From Cordylochernes scorpioides (taxonomy: Eukaryota > Arthropoda > Arachnida > Pseudoscorpiones > Chernetidae): a DNA stretch of 64,000 nt. A model generated the notes under the pieces. That model saw only the letters and a list, made by a program, of their open reading frames with translations, had not been told where the DNA came from and did not search any database. Of the stretch, positions 21,790-33,969 are shown piece after piece; position 1 is the stretch's first letter; each line of letters begins with the position of its first letter. Both the position numbers and the translations under genes were made by a program. Where the stretch lies: the NCBI GenBank assembly GCA_030710605.1, contig CP092880.1, positions 8,631,909 through 8,695,908 on the forward strand, in the 5' to 3' direction.

Positions 21790-22074
21790 TGTAGAATAGT
21801 GTGAAATATATAAGTGATGTGAATATAAGAAAATGGAATTAAGAACAATAGACTGACTGTGTTTTGTAAATATATAATTAATCTTTACTAAATTTAAATG
21901 TGTGTGTGATAAATAAATAATTATAATTAAATATATATTTTTTTCTTTGCTTATCCCTAGTACACGTGGTACAGGCCATGATAATCATGGTGGGTAGTTA
22001 GCGACTGCTTTTACTGTAAGTGATTAAATAATAAATATATAAGTTGTAGTTTATAAAAGAAAAACAACACAACA
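21790..22074 (+). repeat. Gypsy-1 3' LTR (right copy)
   Basis: 285-bp long form, preceded by the polypurine tract AAGGGAGGAATA. Confidence 0.93.
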
Positions 22075-22079
22075 TTCCT

Positions 22080-22370
22080 GCTGTAGCTTTTATCCGCCTT
22101 GTAGTTTCTAACTAAAGATTATTGTCGTAAATAACCTAAAAAAACCAAAAGTATGCAAATTCAACGATACAAAAGTATGCAAATAATTATACAAACAAAA
22201 TTAGGTAAAAATAATTATACATGAAAGTTATTAAAAATAAGTTGTTACAAGTTAATCCTTAAGAAAAGATGTAGACAAAACAAGTAATTTAAATGGGACA
22301 TGTAAATAAAAGACTCCAACAGTGCACCAACAATTCTAAATCAGTACATCACACATCATATTTTTATATA
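22080..22370. other. Copia remnant and unassigned AT-rich sequence (right copy)
   Basis: Duplicate of 7709-7999. It holds the end of the Copia gag frame on the minus strand and then nothing I can assign. No Copia 5' LTR is visible. Confidence 0.5.
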
Positions 22371-24567
22371 CAGGGTGATCCAAAAGTCCCGCACAACTTT
22401 AAAAATTAATAACTCCGCGAATATTTGCGCTAGAGCAATGCGGTAAACACCATTGTGTTCAGGATGCAATGGGATTTTTTATGGCAAATAATGAAAAATT
22501 CGAAATTGATTTTAGTTACAACTTTATTCGCAAGGTGGCGCTCTACCAGAAACAGAGATTCAGCGGCCAAATTGTTTGATAAATTGCAAAATATAACTGA
22601 ACGACACGTATTTTTTCTTTTTGAATACCAGGAAATAATCCTAATAATATCAAATGATAAATTAATAAAACACCATTTCGCCAAAAGTTAGAAGAATTGG
22701 TTGACGATTTTTAAATACAATCTGAGATATGTAAAATAGGTATATGCAAATTAAAACATGTAGCAAAAAATATTTATATTTTAGATGGAGTTTTGTGAAA
22801 TAGATTGAATGTTTGAAAATAACTACTGATATCAATAAACGATTTTTGAAATGTTAATATTGTACCAAAAATTATGATGGCACTACTAATAGGATTTCGT
22901 GCTATAAGGAATGTATAGTTTCTTGACTAATTGGCGACACTTGACTATTTAACTGGATATTTGTCATGATCCAAAAATGAAATATAGAGGGGAGTGACAA
23001 AATATATTTGTCGTACTTTATTCCAAATATCCTATGGGTTTGTCAAATGTTATCATTGTTTATTATACTGTACATAATTTTGAAAACGTATCCCTTAAAA
23101 AAATCATTTTTAAATCGACCTTTTGCTTTGAAAAACGTGGTAGTGAAATCATTTTGTATTATTTTTTGCGCAAATTTTCTAAAGTTGGGGGGTACAAAGA
23201 ATATTCCTTATGCTATTTCTTCTAATGAGCGAAAAGCGATAAACTAAACAAAAGGGGTAGAATTGTGTGTACCAGTGTTATTCGAGAAGTTATAACACTT
23301 TGGCCTGCACGACATAATATAAGATGTGGTTAAATGACAAACAAAAAATTACAGTTCACAGAAAAAAAAAAGAGTCAAGATGTGAAGACAGCATTTATGA
23401 TTCCCATAACCCAAAACAAAGAGCTGCAAAATATAACACATGAGGTAACTGCCTTCTCTCGTGTATTAGGTCACATTCCTTGCTCAATGTGGCGCCCTTC
23501 ATTCTCAAACACCGCCTGCAGACGATAGATGACAGAATGTTCACAATTAAATAGTTGAAATTTATAAAACATGCCATCTGATAGAAGCCTTCAACATGGC
23601 CAATGTGGTAGGCCGGCATCGATAAAAACGCGACTTAATGTACCCCCATAACCGAAATTGTAAGGCGTCAAGTCTGGTGATATTGGAGGTCACTGGTATA
23701 TAAAGTGGCGACTTATCAACGAATTTCACCGAACGTATCCTCCAGCAATTGTTTGGCACCTCGGGAGATATGAGGAGGTCCTCCATCTTGCATGAATGTT
23801 ATTTCGCTTAGTGCTTGTCTGCCCTGCAATATGGGAATAACCTTTTCTCTCAAAAGTTGAACATAACGTTCACCAGTTACAAAACCGGTTTTAAAAGTAC
23901 TTCCATTGGGTTTTTCAAAGAAAAATGGCCCAATAATAAAAGAAGAAGCTAACCCACACAAAACTGTAACTCTGTGCTGATGAAGTGGTATTTCTGTAAA
24001 AATCCTAGGGTTTTCTGTTGCCAAAATGAGGCCCTTTTTAAATTCTCCCTTTAGATAAAAGTGACCATCATCTGTTATTAGAACATTTGACAGCCAGTTT
24101 TCATCAATATCAATTTGCCGGAAAATCCATGCAGCGAATTCTTGACGCTTCTCAAAATCGCTGACTTTCAACTCGTGAAAACTTTAAATTTTTGTTAGGT
24201 TATTTTTATAGAAAAATTCTAAATGTGTGTTCTCTCCAAACTGTTCCATACGAAATCCCCGTTTGTCGAGAAACTTGTCTAGCACTTACTTCTCCATACG
24301 TGGATAACGTTTCAATAGCTTTCAGCATTCTGCAAAACCGCAACAGCCACTGACTTGCATGTCGTTGGTCTTCCACTCCGAGGATTTGCTTCCAGAGATA
24401 CAGTTTCCTCAAAACTTTTAATCAATCGCTTTAGAGAATAGCAACTCATTGGTCCTTTACCGCTTTGAATATCTTTAAAGGACGAAACGCTCGTAGAGCT
24501 TCCGTGGCAGATTCTGAATCACAATTTAAAAAATCACCAAGAGTGCTTTATCCTGTAGTGACGGCAT
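22371..24567 (-). mobile_element. Mariner-like DNA transposon with near-complete but decayed transposase
   Basis: The terminal sequence CAGGGTGATCC starts at 22371 after TA. The minus-strand transposase can be read from a start MPSLQDKALLGDF at about 24567. It continues through SLKRLIKSFEETVSLE (about 24450) and a helix-turn-helix (VSARQVSRQTGISYGTVWR, about 24280), to LITDDGHFYLKG with the first catalytic Asp (about 24070) and FMQDGGPPHIS with the second (about 23790). A degenerate LQFRLWGYIKS motif lies near 23650. Frame changes break it near 24200, 24300-24450 and 23700. I could not find the opposite terminal repeat beyond 24567. The family would cut and paste at TA. Confidence 0.8.
23716..24171 (-). 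pseudogene. Mariner-like transposase catalytic region
   Basis: The longest intact stretch of the transposase, 151 residues. It holds Asp in LITDDGHFYL and Asp in FMQDGGPPHIS, the first two members of the DDE/D triad of the IS630-Tc1-mariner superfamily. The third acid falls in another frame within a degenerated motif downstream. Both the upstream helix-turn-helix part (24206-24412) and the downstream tail (23562-23786) are in different frames. Confidence 0.82.
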
Positions 24568-24770
24568 TCCAGGGGGACGAGGAGAAGTCCGACCACACCT
24601 CCTTGCGGTCCCCCCTGGACCCTTGGAATATTTGACCAAATTCTGGTTCGTTTCCAAGATGACTAACGTTGCAACGACACCCATTTTCAAATGAAGAGCA
24701 AAACTGATATCTTCAGTAATGCTACCGCGTCCGGGGTAACCGCCGCGTCAGGAGCTGCAGCTCGAGCTCA
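24568..24770. other. Unassigned spacer between mariner-like element and LINE
   Basis: Contains an imperfect GC-rich inverted repeat (AGGGGGAC near 24572 and GTCCCCCCT near 24607). No gene recognised. The LINE endonuclease frame becomes readable from about 24790. Confidence 0.4.
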
Positions 24771-26752
24771 TAATGAGAAATCTACTACGAGGACACAATT
24801 CAATCTACTACAACTCAATATAAATGGTACCCAGAGGAAAATAAAGAGCTGACTTGTCTTCTCTATGACAACAATGTACATATTACTTGTCCTCAGGAGA
24901 CAAAATTGAATCAGAATCTGAGATTCAATATCAAAGATTATACAACACTACGAAAGAACAGACCGGGAAAATTCGGAGGAGGACTTACCGTTTTGATTAA
25001 AACTCTATAAATAAAATTTAAGGAAATCGCCTATAATCAGAGTAAGCCTAGATAAAGCACGACAGAAGCTCAGGCAATAGAAATCTATCTTACAGATAAA
25101 ACAATTCCAATCATAAATGTTTATCACCACGATAATACTAGCATCAATACAGGCCTGATAGAGACATTAAGTGAAGCGTCTTCGGATATCGCAATCGTAC
25201 TTGGTGATTTAAAGCTGAAAGACCAACTAGGGGATCACCGGTCCAGGATAACAAAGGTCAGCAGGCTGAGGACATGCTAACCGACATCGACCTTACACCG
25301 TTTAATAACGAAAAGAACACCTATCTATCCAAGTCCACAGGCACAGAATCCGCAATAGACATCACAGCGATAAATTACAACATCGCACCCACAACACAAT
25401 GGAAAATTCTGAAAAGTGCAATCAGTGACCACAGACCAATTTTAACAACTCTAAAATTCAAAATTGATAATTTCCAACAGAATAAAAGAACACTGGAAAA
25501 AATTCACGCACAAAAAAAGCTTGAAGAACTGTGCAACGAAGAATTAAATCACAGAACGATGGTCAAAAAATTGGAAAAATTCTCTTCGAACATATCCAAA
25601 GCTGCAAAATTATCGATACCTAGAGGTAGACGTAAAGACCTGTGAATACTTTACTGGAAGGACGACAATATCGAGGCAATGATTGCAGAGAGAGAGACAA
25701 TATCAATAAACTTCTTAAAACAAATAAAACAGAAGAAATCATAAAGTAACTCATTGAAATTAGTCACAAAATAGAACAAGAAATTTGGATATTCAAACAA
25801 GAGAGAAAAATGGGCAGAATTCTGCGAAAAAATGGATCCAAAAAAGGAAAGCCATCACTGGAATTCTATTAGTGTTATAAAACAATCAAAACCAACACTA
25901 ATCCTCCAATCCTCTAACCGATATGAATAGCGAGAACGAACAAACAGATGGCTGAAATAATTGCTGAATATCTTTCAAGCACTTCCAGACTCAGCTATAC
26001 GAATGAAGGCTGGACTCTAAAAAACAATGTAAACAGGTTAGTTAAACAAGCAAGAAATTACCATCAACAAGATATTTACTCGAGAGACTTCACACTGAAT
26101 GAGCTAAACTCATCAATAGGAAAGTTAAATCCAAGATGTCACCTGGAGGTGATCTAATCTTTGGTCAAATGATTAAACACTTTGGAGACGAAGCTAAAAA
26201 TCAACTCCTACGAATACTGAAGATTTCATGGCAAACTGGTAAACTACCAAAGAATTGGAAGATATCAATTATAGTGCCAATATTGAAACCAAACAAAGAT
26301 GCCAATGAATGCAAGAACTATCGGCCAATTGTTATTACCAGCATACTTTGTAAAATAGCAGAATGAATTATCCACTCTAGGCTCATAGTCTGGCTCACTA
26401 ACAATAATAAAATAAACTTCTACCAAACTGTCTAAAGATCCAGACACTGTACAACTGATCAACTGTTCTACTTCTGCCAATCAATAATAGATTTCTAGGA
26501 AAAACCGCCAAAGAAGACAACGGCCGTATTCCTGGATATGACCTCAGCTTTTGATCGAGTGTAGAAATTATTTGAAAGGGGCTGCACAACATCGAAGTAA
26601 GAGGAAAAACCTTAATCTGGATTGCAGACTTCTTAAGGGGAAGAAGGATAAAGGTTCGGGTCAATGGAACATTTTCCAAGGACCGAAGAACATGGGCTGG
26701 TGTACCTCAGGGATCTGTGCTCAGTCCTCTACACTTCTCGCTATATATTAAC
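24771..26752 (+). pseudogene. Jockey-like LINE: endonuclease and N-terminal reverse transcriptase (decayed)
   Basis: An apurinic-type endonuclease reads in pieces: LLQLNINGTQRK near 24805, PQETKLN near 24895, GGGLTVLIK near 24980, and the end ISDHRPIL near 25430 in the 25274-25645 frame. Reverse transcriptase begins at 26136-26366 (SIIVPILKPNKDANECKNYRPI) and continues frame-shifted to GVPQGSVLSPLHFSLYIN at about 26700-26752. There are many stops, so it is old. The element is cut at 26752 by Gypsy-2. Across the insertion the frame joins to 31056 using one copy of the TTAAC target duplication. Confidence 0.82.
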
Positions 26753-26891
26753 TGTTGTTTATGTAAAGAGATGAATATTATTTGTATTATTTAAAGCCTC
26801 ATTATGTAAAAATATATGTATATATAAATTGGACATTTGTTGTTGGCCATGGTCAAGTTTGAGCTCTTGTACGTCTAATTACGACACAACA
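26753..26891 (+). repeat. Gypsy-2 5' LTR
   Basis: 139 bp, begins TGTTGTTTATG and ends ACACAACA. Compared with the 3' LTR it lacks a segment of about 25-30 bp (AACGAAAAGAATAAGAGC region) and differs by many substitutions. Confidence 0.85.
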
Positions 26892-26895
26892 AAAG

Positions 26896-26908
26896 TGGCG
26901 ACGAGGAT
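26896..26908 (+). other. Gypsy-2 primer binding site, tRNA-Ser
   Basis: TGGCGACGAGGAT, the same 13 bases as in Gypsy-1, four bases after the LTR. Confidence 0.75.
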
Positions 26909-27129
26909 GCGCGATCTACAGAGCCAGTAAAAAGCTGAGGAAAACGGCGTCTATACAAGTATAAAAACTACATCTTTCAAACTATATGGATCAAGAAAAC
27001 AAAAGAGTATAAAAGATCAGCATGACAAGTTCAAAGTTAATAGTTCCTTTTAGATGCTATAGCCCAGTGTAGGACGCTTCGATCTTTTTGTACAAAAATT
27101 TGAGGCTTTCTTTTTGGCATCTGAAGGAG

Positions 27130-28000
27130 GAGATTAAAGTGCTGATTTTTACCTCGCTACCAGATTCTGAAACTTTGAAGCAGGGAAACGACATTTTCTT
27201 CCTGGTCTAATGAAAGATCAACCCTATGATACTATCATTCAAAGAATTAAGCTGCATTTGGATCCAAAGAAGAAAGTGATAACACAGCGAAGCAGATTTT
27301 TGAAGAGAATTCAACAGGAAGGAGAATCAATTTCGGAATATCTTAGAGAATTGAAACATTTAGCAATAAATTGTAATTTCGGCGATAGGCTGGGAACCAT
27401 GATGCGAGACCGTTTTGTGGCTGGAATCAAGTTGGAAAGCCTGCAAAAGAAGCTACTACAAGAAAACGACGATGTCACCCTGGATAAAGTTTTGCAGTGG
27501 CGATCTCGTTCGAACTGGCGGAGATAAATACAAGAGAATTACAAGATAAATTATTGGCCAAGATATCCCCTGTGAATGGAAAGGATCAAAAGTGTGAGTA
27601 CAATAATAATACGGCGCAGCATATGCCTTTCAAGCAAAGAGGAGAAATATTGTGTTGTAGAAGTGGTGAAAGACATTCACACGTGCCCTCTGTTTGCCCT
27701 CATAGAACAAAGACTTGTTTTAAAATGTAAAAGACTGGGTCATTTAAGTAGGGTCTTCAAAGCTAGTAAAAAAATGTGGGGATGTAAATTTGTACAAGAG
27801 GACTCTATATATTCTGTACAGGGCGAAACTGATGCAACAATAAATTTAACAGTAGATGATTATTCTTTGTGATTTACAATAGATACAGGAGGTCCAGTTA
27901 CGTTAATACCTAAAGATATTTATAAGAATTATTGGCAAGGTAAAAAATTATTTCCAACAAATTTAAGATTAAAATCTTTTTGTGGTAAATCAATATAGAT
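27130..28000 (+). pseudogene. Gypsy-2 gag and protease remnants
   Basis: Gag reads at 27210-27527 (RSRFLKRIQQEGESISEYL, a typical retrotransposon Gag stretch). A degenerate zinc-knuckle part follows at about 27640-27780 (LKCKRLGHLSRVF, with a usual Cys lost). The protease site FTIDTGGPVTLIP lies near 27875, just after a stop. The frames do not join. Confidence 0.78.
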
Positions 28001-28159
28001 TATAGGGCAAATAAATGTTTTTGTAAAAAAGCCAACCAATATTTACGATTAATAGTTGTAAATGAAAAATCCAGGTGATTTTGTTAGAAATAGAATGGGT
28101 TAAACATTCAAAACTTGATTATTCTAGATTATTTAGCATTAAAAATTAAAATAATGAAT

Positions 28160-28800
28160 CTAATAGAAATAGTTTGATTGATAGATATGCAGATTTGCTT
28201 AACAAAGATTTGGGCTGTCTAAAGGATGTAAAAATAAATTTTAATTTAAAAAAGGATGTGACTCCTGTGTTTTGTAAGGCCAGAAGTTTATCTTTCTCTC
28301 TAAAAAACAAAGTAGAGAATGAAATTGATCGTTTAGTGAATTCTTGCATTTTATAACCTATAGTTCACGCATATTGGACCGCTCCAATAGTCCCGGTATT
28401 AAAAAAGGAACGTAGTGTAAGTAAATGTGGTGATTTTAGATGTACAGCTAATAAAGCAATAGAATTTGATAGGTATCCCATTCCATCGATCGATGAGATA
28501 TTTTCAAAATTATCTACAAGCACCGTACTTTCGACTCTAGACCTATCACAGGCTTACTTACAAGTAATGTTAGCGGAAGAAGCCAAAGCTGTTGTTGATA
28601 TAAACGTAACAAAGAGGTTTTTTTCTTATAAAAGACTACCATATGACGTATCGGTAGCACCATATAAATTTCAGAGGAATATGGAAGTTCTTTTTGCTGA
28701 TTTGCCAGGTGTGGCCTGCTACATAGATTATATTTTGGTTGCAGGAAAAGGCTTTGAAGATCATGAACAAAAGTTGGATCTAGTGTTTAGATGATTTCTA
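28160..28800 (+). pseudogene. Gypsy-2 reverse transcriptase with mutated catalytic box
   Basis: Motifs are recognisable in order: PIVPVLKKE near 28390, STLDLSQAYLQV near 28535, FSYKRLPYDVSVAPYKFQ near 28625, and CYIDYILVAGKG near 28720. The catalytic YIDD box reads YIDY: the second Asp is Tyr. A stop interrupts near 28355. Confidence 0.85.
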
Positions 28801-29661
28801 GAAAAAGGTTTAAAGTTAAACAGATATAAATGTAAATTTAAAAGAAATCGGTGGAATATTTAGGGTTTAAAATGGATAAATATGGACTGCATCCCTTAGA
28901 AAATAAAATTCTTTAGGTTCAGGCGCCTCTATCACTGCTTTAATGTTTCGCAATTAAGATCTTTCATAGGACTCTTAATTTATTATTATAGATTCATGAA
29001 GAATATAGCAAACATTTTAGCGCTATTCGATCAACTTTTGAATAAAAATTGTAGATGGAATTGAACGAAAGAATATCGAATGTTATTTTTAAAATGTAAA
29101 TCATTATTAATGGACTATGGACTAGGCGTAATTCTGAGTCATAGAAATGATAGAAAGGAAGAATGCCCTATAGCTTTTGCTTCTAGAACATTAACTGAAG
29201 CAGAAAAACGTTTCTCTCAACTAGAAAAGAAAGCGTTGAGCATAACTTTTGGCGTTGAGAAATTCAGACAATACTTACTGGGACGAAAATTTGTATTGGT
29301 CACAGACAACCGACCCTTAATTCATATATTTTCACCTCATAAACCAATTCCCATATGTGCATCATCCAGAATTAAAAGATGGTCCTTAAAATTAGCTGCA
29401 TTTAATTATACTGTGGAATTTCGAAAAACTAGTGATAATTCCAAAGTTGACCCCTTGTCACGTCGTCTTTTAGAATCGAGTATCAGGGAGTCTCTTGATG
29501 AAGACCAGGTACTTCTTCTCAGGAAGTTGAATGAGGTACCGTTCTCTTTTATGGAGGTGGCATATGAGACGCCCCAAGATAAAATACTGTCGATAGTATT
29601 ACGGAATGTTAAAGAAGGCAACTGGAAATTCACAAGGGTGTACCGAGGGAAAACCCACTAG
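28801..29661 (+). pseudogene. Gypsy-2 RT connection and RNase H
   Basis: The 29080-29661 frame contains DYGLGVILSHRNDRKEECPI, FASRTLTEAEKRFSQLEKKA and VLVTDNRPLIHIF, the usual RNase H segments of Gypsy Pol. The connection part before it is degraded. Confidence 0.85.
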
Positions 29662-30870
29662 CTCCTCATTATAAGATCAATGAGGAATTAAGTTTGGAGT
29701 TTGGTTGTCTTCAATGGCGTGAAAGAGTGGTAATTCCCCAAAAATTAAGATCTTTAATTTTAAATGACTTGCATGAAATACACATGGGGATTGTTAAAAT
29801 GAAGATGATTGCCAGACGGTATTTTCTGGTGGCCAGGCATAGACAGTAACATCGAGGAGTTAACTAGAGAATGTAGAGTATGCCAAGAATCGGCATGCAT
29901 GCCCCCGGCTACCATCTCGGAATGGACTTGGCCCGAAAAACCGTGGCATCGATTTCATCTTGATCTAGCGGGTCCGTTCATGGGAAGAATGTTTTTGGTT
30001 CTCGTGGACGCATACTCAAAGTGGATAGAAATTTTTATCATCAAAGATATTACCAGCAAAACGATTATAAATCATTTTAGAGAAATTTCTGCCAGATTTG
30101 GATTGCCCTAATATTTGGTTACAGATAACGGAAGACAGTTTGTCTCCGGTGAATTCGAGCAATTTACCAAAATGAATGTATACGGCACACTAAGACCAGT
30201 CCGTATAATCCTAGTACAAATGGTTTAGCTGAGAGATATGTAAGAGAGTTTAAAAACCTTTTGAGAGAGAATAATGGGAAGGATGATTTAGAGATGAATC
30301 TACAAAGATTCCTATTTGCTCATAGAGCATTCCCCCATATTGTAATAAAGGAATTCCCCCGCGGAACTGCTAATGAAGAGAAGTTTAATATCAAGATTCT
30401 CGAATTTAATACCAAGATGGGAAATCCGCGAGAGGTATTTCATGAGGCCGTAAGAAGGCAGGAGTAGTTTACTACAGGTTGCGAGGTTTATTTCCGCAAC
30501 TATGCAACTGGACCTAAACGGTAAAAAGGTATCATTTTGAAATTATTGAGCTACCGTCACAACATTATAAGTTGCGAGGGCGTCATGTATAAGAGGCATA
30601 TCAATCAATTGCGACCTGTGAGAAAGAAACAAGTGGAATCAAGAAATGTGATACTTCCTCGAACATCAGGAGAGAAGCCTGTAGGTGGAAGTCAGAAATA
30701 AAGTGAAGAGGAGGTTCCAGAGGTTACATCAGGAAACAAGGAGGAGACTGCTTCTGTGCACGTACCCTCTTGCACTCCTAGACCAGGGCCTGCTGCTGTG
30801 CAAGTGCCCGTCCGCAGTCCTACTACTCAGAGAGCCAGGAAACCCCCAGACCGACTGAAGTATTATTAAG
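29662..30870 (+). pseudogene. Gypsy-2 integrase
   Basis: A zinc-finger remnant and YFLVARHRQ-like sequence precede the 29809-30111 frame. That frame carries CRVCQESACMPP and HLDLAGPFMGRMFLVLVDAYSKW with the first catalytic Asp. The second (VTDNGRQFVS near 30120) and the region around SPYNPSTNGLAERYV near 30215 are in other frames. The tail (to about 30870) contains an RTRGPARKPPDRL-like ending. The gene is dead. Confidence 0.82.
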
Positions 30871-30887
30871 GGGGGGGGGGGGGATTT

Positions 30888-31055
30888 TGTGTGTATGTAA
30901 ATAGATGAAGATTATTTGCATTCTTTAAAGTCTCATTATGTAAGAATTTATGTGTATATAAATTGGACATTTTTGTTGGCCAAACGAAAAGAATAAGAGC
31001 TAAAAAAGAGTCATTGTCAAGTTTGAGTTGTTGTAAGTCTAATTACGACACAACC
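30888..31055 (+). repeat. Gypsy-2 3' LTR
   Basis: 168 bp, begins TGTGTGTATG, aligned to the 5' LTR through ATTGGACATTT, TCAAGTTTGAG and TCTAATTACGACACAAC. Confidence 0.85.
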
Positions 31056-32560
31056 TTAACAACATCCATCCTCACTGAAGACAAAGGTTGCCTGTTATGC
31101 AGATTATATAGCCATATGGAACACAAGTAGCAGTATAGAAATTACAGAAAATACTGAACACATCAATAAGAGGACTATTGAAGTGGGCAATGAAACTCAA
31201 AATGACCATAAACCCAATAAACACAAACCTATAGGTCTCCTTCACTGACAGGAAAAAAGGCATGAATTTAACTCCAAAATAAGCATAAACAACCATGTAA
31301 TTGATAAATTAGATCTCCAAATTACCTAGGTGTGATACTTGATGAGGAATTGTGATTTACAGAACACATAATTAGCACCTCAAATAGAGCTACCAGAAAC
31401 CTAAACATTCTGAGAAGGCTATGTGGAACAAATTGGGGAGCAAAACCCAAAATTCTCAGAACAACATATATCACCTTAATAAGGCCACCTGTTTGGCTCC
31501 CTCAAGTTCATCGCTAAAAAGAAGACTAGACAGTGTTCAAGCAAAAGTGGCCAAATTAATCATTGGTTCTGTTTCAAATACCAACAATTAAAAAATTCAG
31601 AGAGAATGTGGTCTAGACCTACTTGAAAGCAGAAGACAATTAAAAACTAAAGAAACCGAACACATATCCCATAGAACCTATTTAAACTGGACACAAAAAG
31701 AAAGGCTCAAAAGATCTTCAACACTTCAGTACGACAACAATATTAGAAAGAGCATAAATATGAAACATAATGAATTTCAAATTCGAGAATAACCAATATT
31801 TCCTACCCCATTGCCATCAAATGTAATCATCAATCTAAACCTGAATGAACCCTGCAATAAAAAAAAAGAGAACAAAAACATACTTAAAAAGAAATGACTC
31901 GACACAATTGGTTTATGCGCTCAGTATGCGATCGTACAACGACTTCATATCCGATCTAGAAGCAATTCAGAAGGGCAATACTATAATCACACAGAAAATA
32001 CATTCGTTACTTACTCAACTGATATCATTGGAGAATAACTGCATTCTACAATGGATTCCTGCCAGTGTTTGGATCGGGGGTAATGAAATGGCAGTTGAAT
32101 TTGCAAAGGAAGCCAGAAAGTTGAGCCAAAGGAAAGAACAAATGTCATTATTTGACGCTAATGCTTTTGCAAAATACAAGATAATTAAACAAAAAATAAG
32201 AAAAGATCAAAATGTGAAATAAACTCCGAGAGAAAAATGACAAAGCTATAACAAGATTTAGAACAAAACATTATAAAGGATGACAATACATCCAGATGGC
32301 ACAAGAACCTATAGAAAATGCAACAACTGTCCTGGTGTGGAACTAACACCTACCCACATATTCTCATGCCCGCAGCCTTGCAGAAAATTGACATAGACCC
32401 AGAGCAGCTGCTTTACACACCCAAGATAGTGGACAATGCTACTGCTGCTGTGATAGAGAGAGAGATGCATGGAGACATCTGAGGCTCTTTATTGGACACG
32501 ACAAAAACAACAACGGCATTCCAGAGTAAAATAAATCATCAGAGATAGATAATATTTTTC
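31056..32560 (+). pseudogene. Jockey-like LINE: C-terminal reverse transcriptase and RNase H (decayed)
   Basis: This is the continuation of the LINE interrupted at 26752. The thumb region reads YLGVILDEEL near 31325 and RATRNLNILRRLCGTNWGA near 31390. An RNase H-like domain occupies 31845-32222 (SDLEAIQKGNT, LQWIPASVWIGGNEMAVEFAKEA). A degraded cysteine-rich end follows near 32310-32380. Stops abound. This organisation is typical of arthropod jockey-type elements. No poly-A tail is obvious; AT-rich sequence continues to about 32650. Confidence 0.8.
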
Positions 32561-33114
32561 AAATGAATTAAAATAAATATAATCGATACTGAGAGAGAGT
32601 TGAATTTTAAAAAATTAGAAAATTATTATTTTCGAAATTTAAATAGCTGAGAGGATTCCAGCAAACCGCATCTAAAATATCAGGTTTTTTTTTGCTACAT
32701 GTTTTAATTTGCATATACAGTGGACCCTCGGTTTACGAGCACCTTGGAGTACGAGCTTTTCGCAGTACGAGAAAAATTTTTTGAAAAATTTTACCTCGGA
32801 TTACGAGTGAAATTTCGCATTACGAGCAACTCGTGATGGTTGCCCCTCTTCTCCATTTCCACCTTTAGCGGCGGGATGAGGGCATATTTTTATATTAAAT
32901 ATTATTTTACTAGACGAATGGCCCGGGCAATGCCCGGGTTTTACCCGAGTGCGAATATATTTTAAAAACGTTTTAATTCAAATACTATTCGTTACAATTA
33001 TAAATTGGCGCCATGGGTGTCACTCTTGTGAAACGTCCCGTTCCAAACTGTGTGTTTTTAAAATGTTTTAACTATATATAATATACCGGTATAATAACGG
33101 TATAAAGAAATAAT

Positions 33115-33187
33115 GAGCCTATAGCCTAGTGGTCATGGCATCTGCCCGGTAAGCGGAAGGTCGTGGGTTCGATTCCCATCCCTTGAC
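33115..33187 (+). tRNA. tRNA-Thr(GGT)-like pseudogene in Helitron
   Basis: Same sequence as at 262-334 with the degenerate GAGCCTA acceptor strand, but here followed by CTTTTTTT (T-run starting at about 33190), a Pol III-type terminator. Confidence 0.6.
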
Positions 33188-33309
33188 ACTTTTTTTATTT
33201 TATCCATTCTGACCAAAATCTATCCGTGAACTTCACACAGTGAACTTCAAACAGACAGAAAAAGGCAATTATATAAGTAGATCTTCATCTTGTCTACACC
33301 TGGAATACA

Positions 33310-33880
33310 TCTTGCTTCCTAGGGTTGCCTAGAGTGGCCGCTATAGACAGGGTGGTCTGTATAGACAGGTGAATGTAACACACTGATGATAACAGGGTTG
33401 CCTAAAGTGACCGCTATAGACAGGGTGATCTGTATAGACAGGTGGATGTATCACACAGCTGATAACAGGGGTATCTAGAATGGCCGCTATATACAGGATG
33501 GTCTGTATAGACAGGTGGATGTATCACACAGCTGATAACAGGGTTGTCTAGAGTGGTCGCTATAGACAGGGTGGTCTGAATAGACAGGTGTATGTATCAC
33601 ACAGCTGATAGCAGGGTTGTCTAGAGTGGCCGCTATAGACAGAGTGGTCTGTATAGACAGGTGCACACTGCTGATAACAGGGTTGCCTAGGGTGACCGCT
33701 ATAGACAGGGTGGTCTGTATAGACAGGTGGATGTAACACACTGCTGATAACAGGGTTGTCTAGAGTGGCCGCTATAGACAGGGACCACTATAGGGACCTA
33801 TACAGTGACCGCTATAGTCTGGGTGGTCTGTATAGACAGGTGGATGTAACACACTGCTGATAACAGGGTTGTCTAGAGGG
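33310..33880. repeat. 73-bp minisatellite, short array
   Basis: About eight units, starting with the same TACATCTTGCTTCCTAGGG block as the long arrays. Array length thus varies between Helitron copies. Confidence 0.9.
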
Positions 33881-33969
33881 GGGCAGGGAGGACACGTGTT
33901 CGCCGGCAGCCAATGGGCGCGCATTCTATCCGTGAGCTTCAGACAGAATAAGGCAATTATATAAGTATA

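Larger units (their letters stand above)
17430..22074 (+). mobile_element. Gypsy-1 LTR retrotransposon (right copy)
   Basis: LTRs at 17430-17615 and 21790-22074, target duplication TTCCT at 17425-17429 and 22075-22079. Same structure as the left copy. It differs by one A in the leader, one T fewer in protease, and substitutions at 19583 and 21686. Confidence 0.95.
9637..24007. repeat. Complete unit of the 14.37-kb tandem duplication
   Basis: If the repeat is tandem, this is one full unit. It runs from the breakpoint at 9637, through the Copia 3' LTR and pol, the Helitron, the rest of Copia with Gypsy-1, and into the mariner-like transposase as far as 24007. At 24007|24008 the transposase reading frame continues uninterrupted, so this end is the ancestral arrangement and 9636|9637 is the new junction. 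All nested insertions are shared by both copies, so they predate the duplication. Confidence 0.8.
26753..31055 (+). mobile_element. Gypsy-2 LTR retrotransposon, old and decayed
   Basis: Diverged LTRs (26753-26891 and 30888-31055) and the target duplication TTAAC (26748-26752 and 31056-31060). The right LTR ends in CC instead of CA. The tRNA-Ser primer site TGGCGACGAGGAT lies at 26896. Internal order is gag, protease, RT, RNase H, integrase with many frame breaks. A G-run of about 13 precedes the 3' LTR as polypurine tract (near 30870-30883). LTR divergence and decay make it clearly older than Gypsy-1. Confidence 0.9.
32910..33969 (-). mobile_element. Non-autonomous Helitron with tRNA-like gene and short minisatellite, inside Tigger
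   Basis: CTAG at 32910-32913 with the GCCCGGG hairpin inside. The other end, TATACTTATATAATTGCC on the minus strand at 33969, has TA where the other copies have TC. The flanks are A and T. It contains the tRNA-like gene (33115-33187), a poly-T stretch, and about eight units of the 73-bp minisatellite (33310-33880). So it is the same family as 57-2255 with a shorter array. Confidence 0.85.

Noticed and set aside
24300-24420. Additional independent helix-turn-helix gene (minus strand)
   Set aside because: It is simply the frameshifted N-terminal part of the mariner-like transposase.
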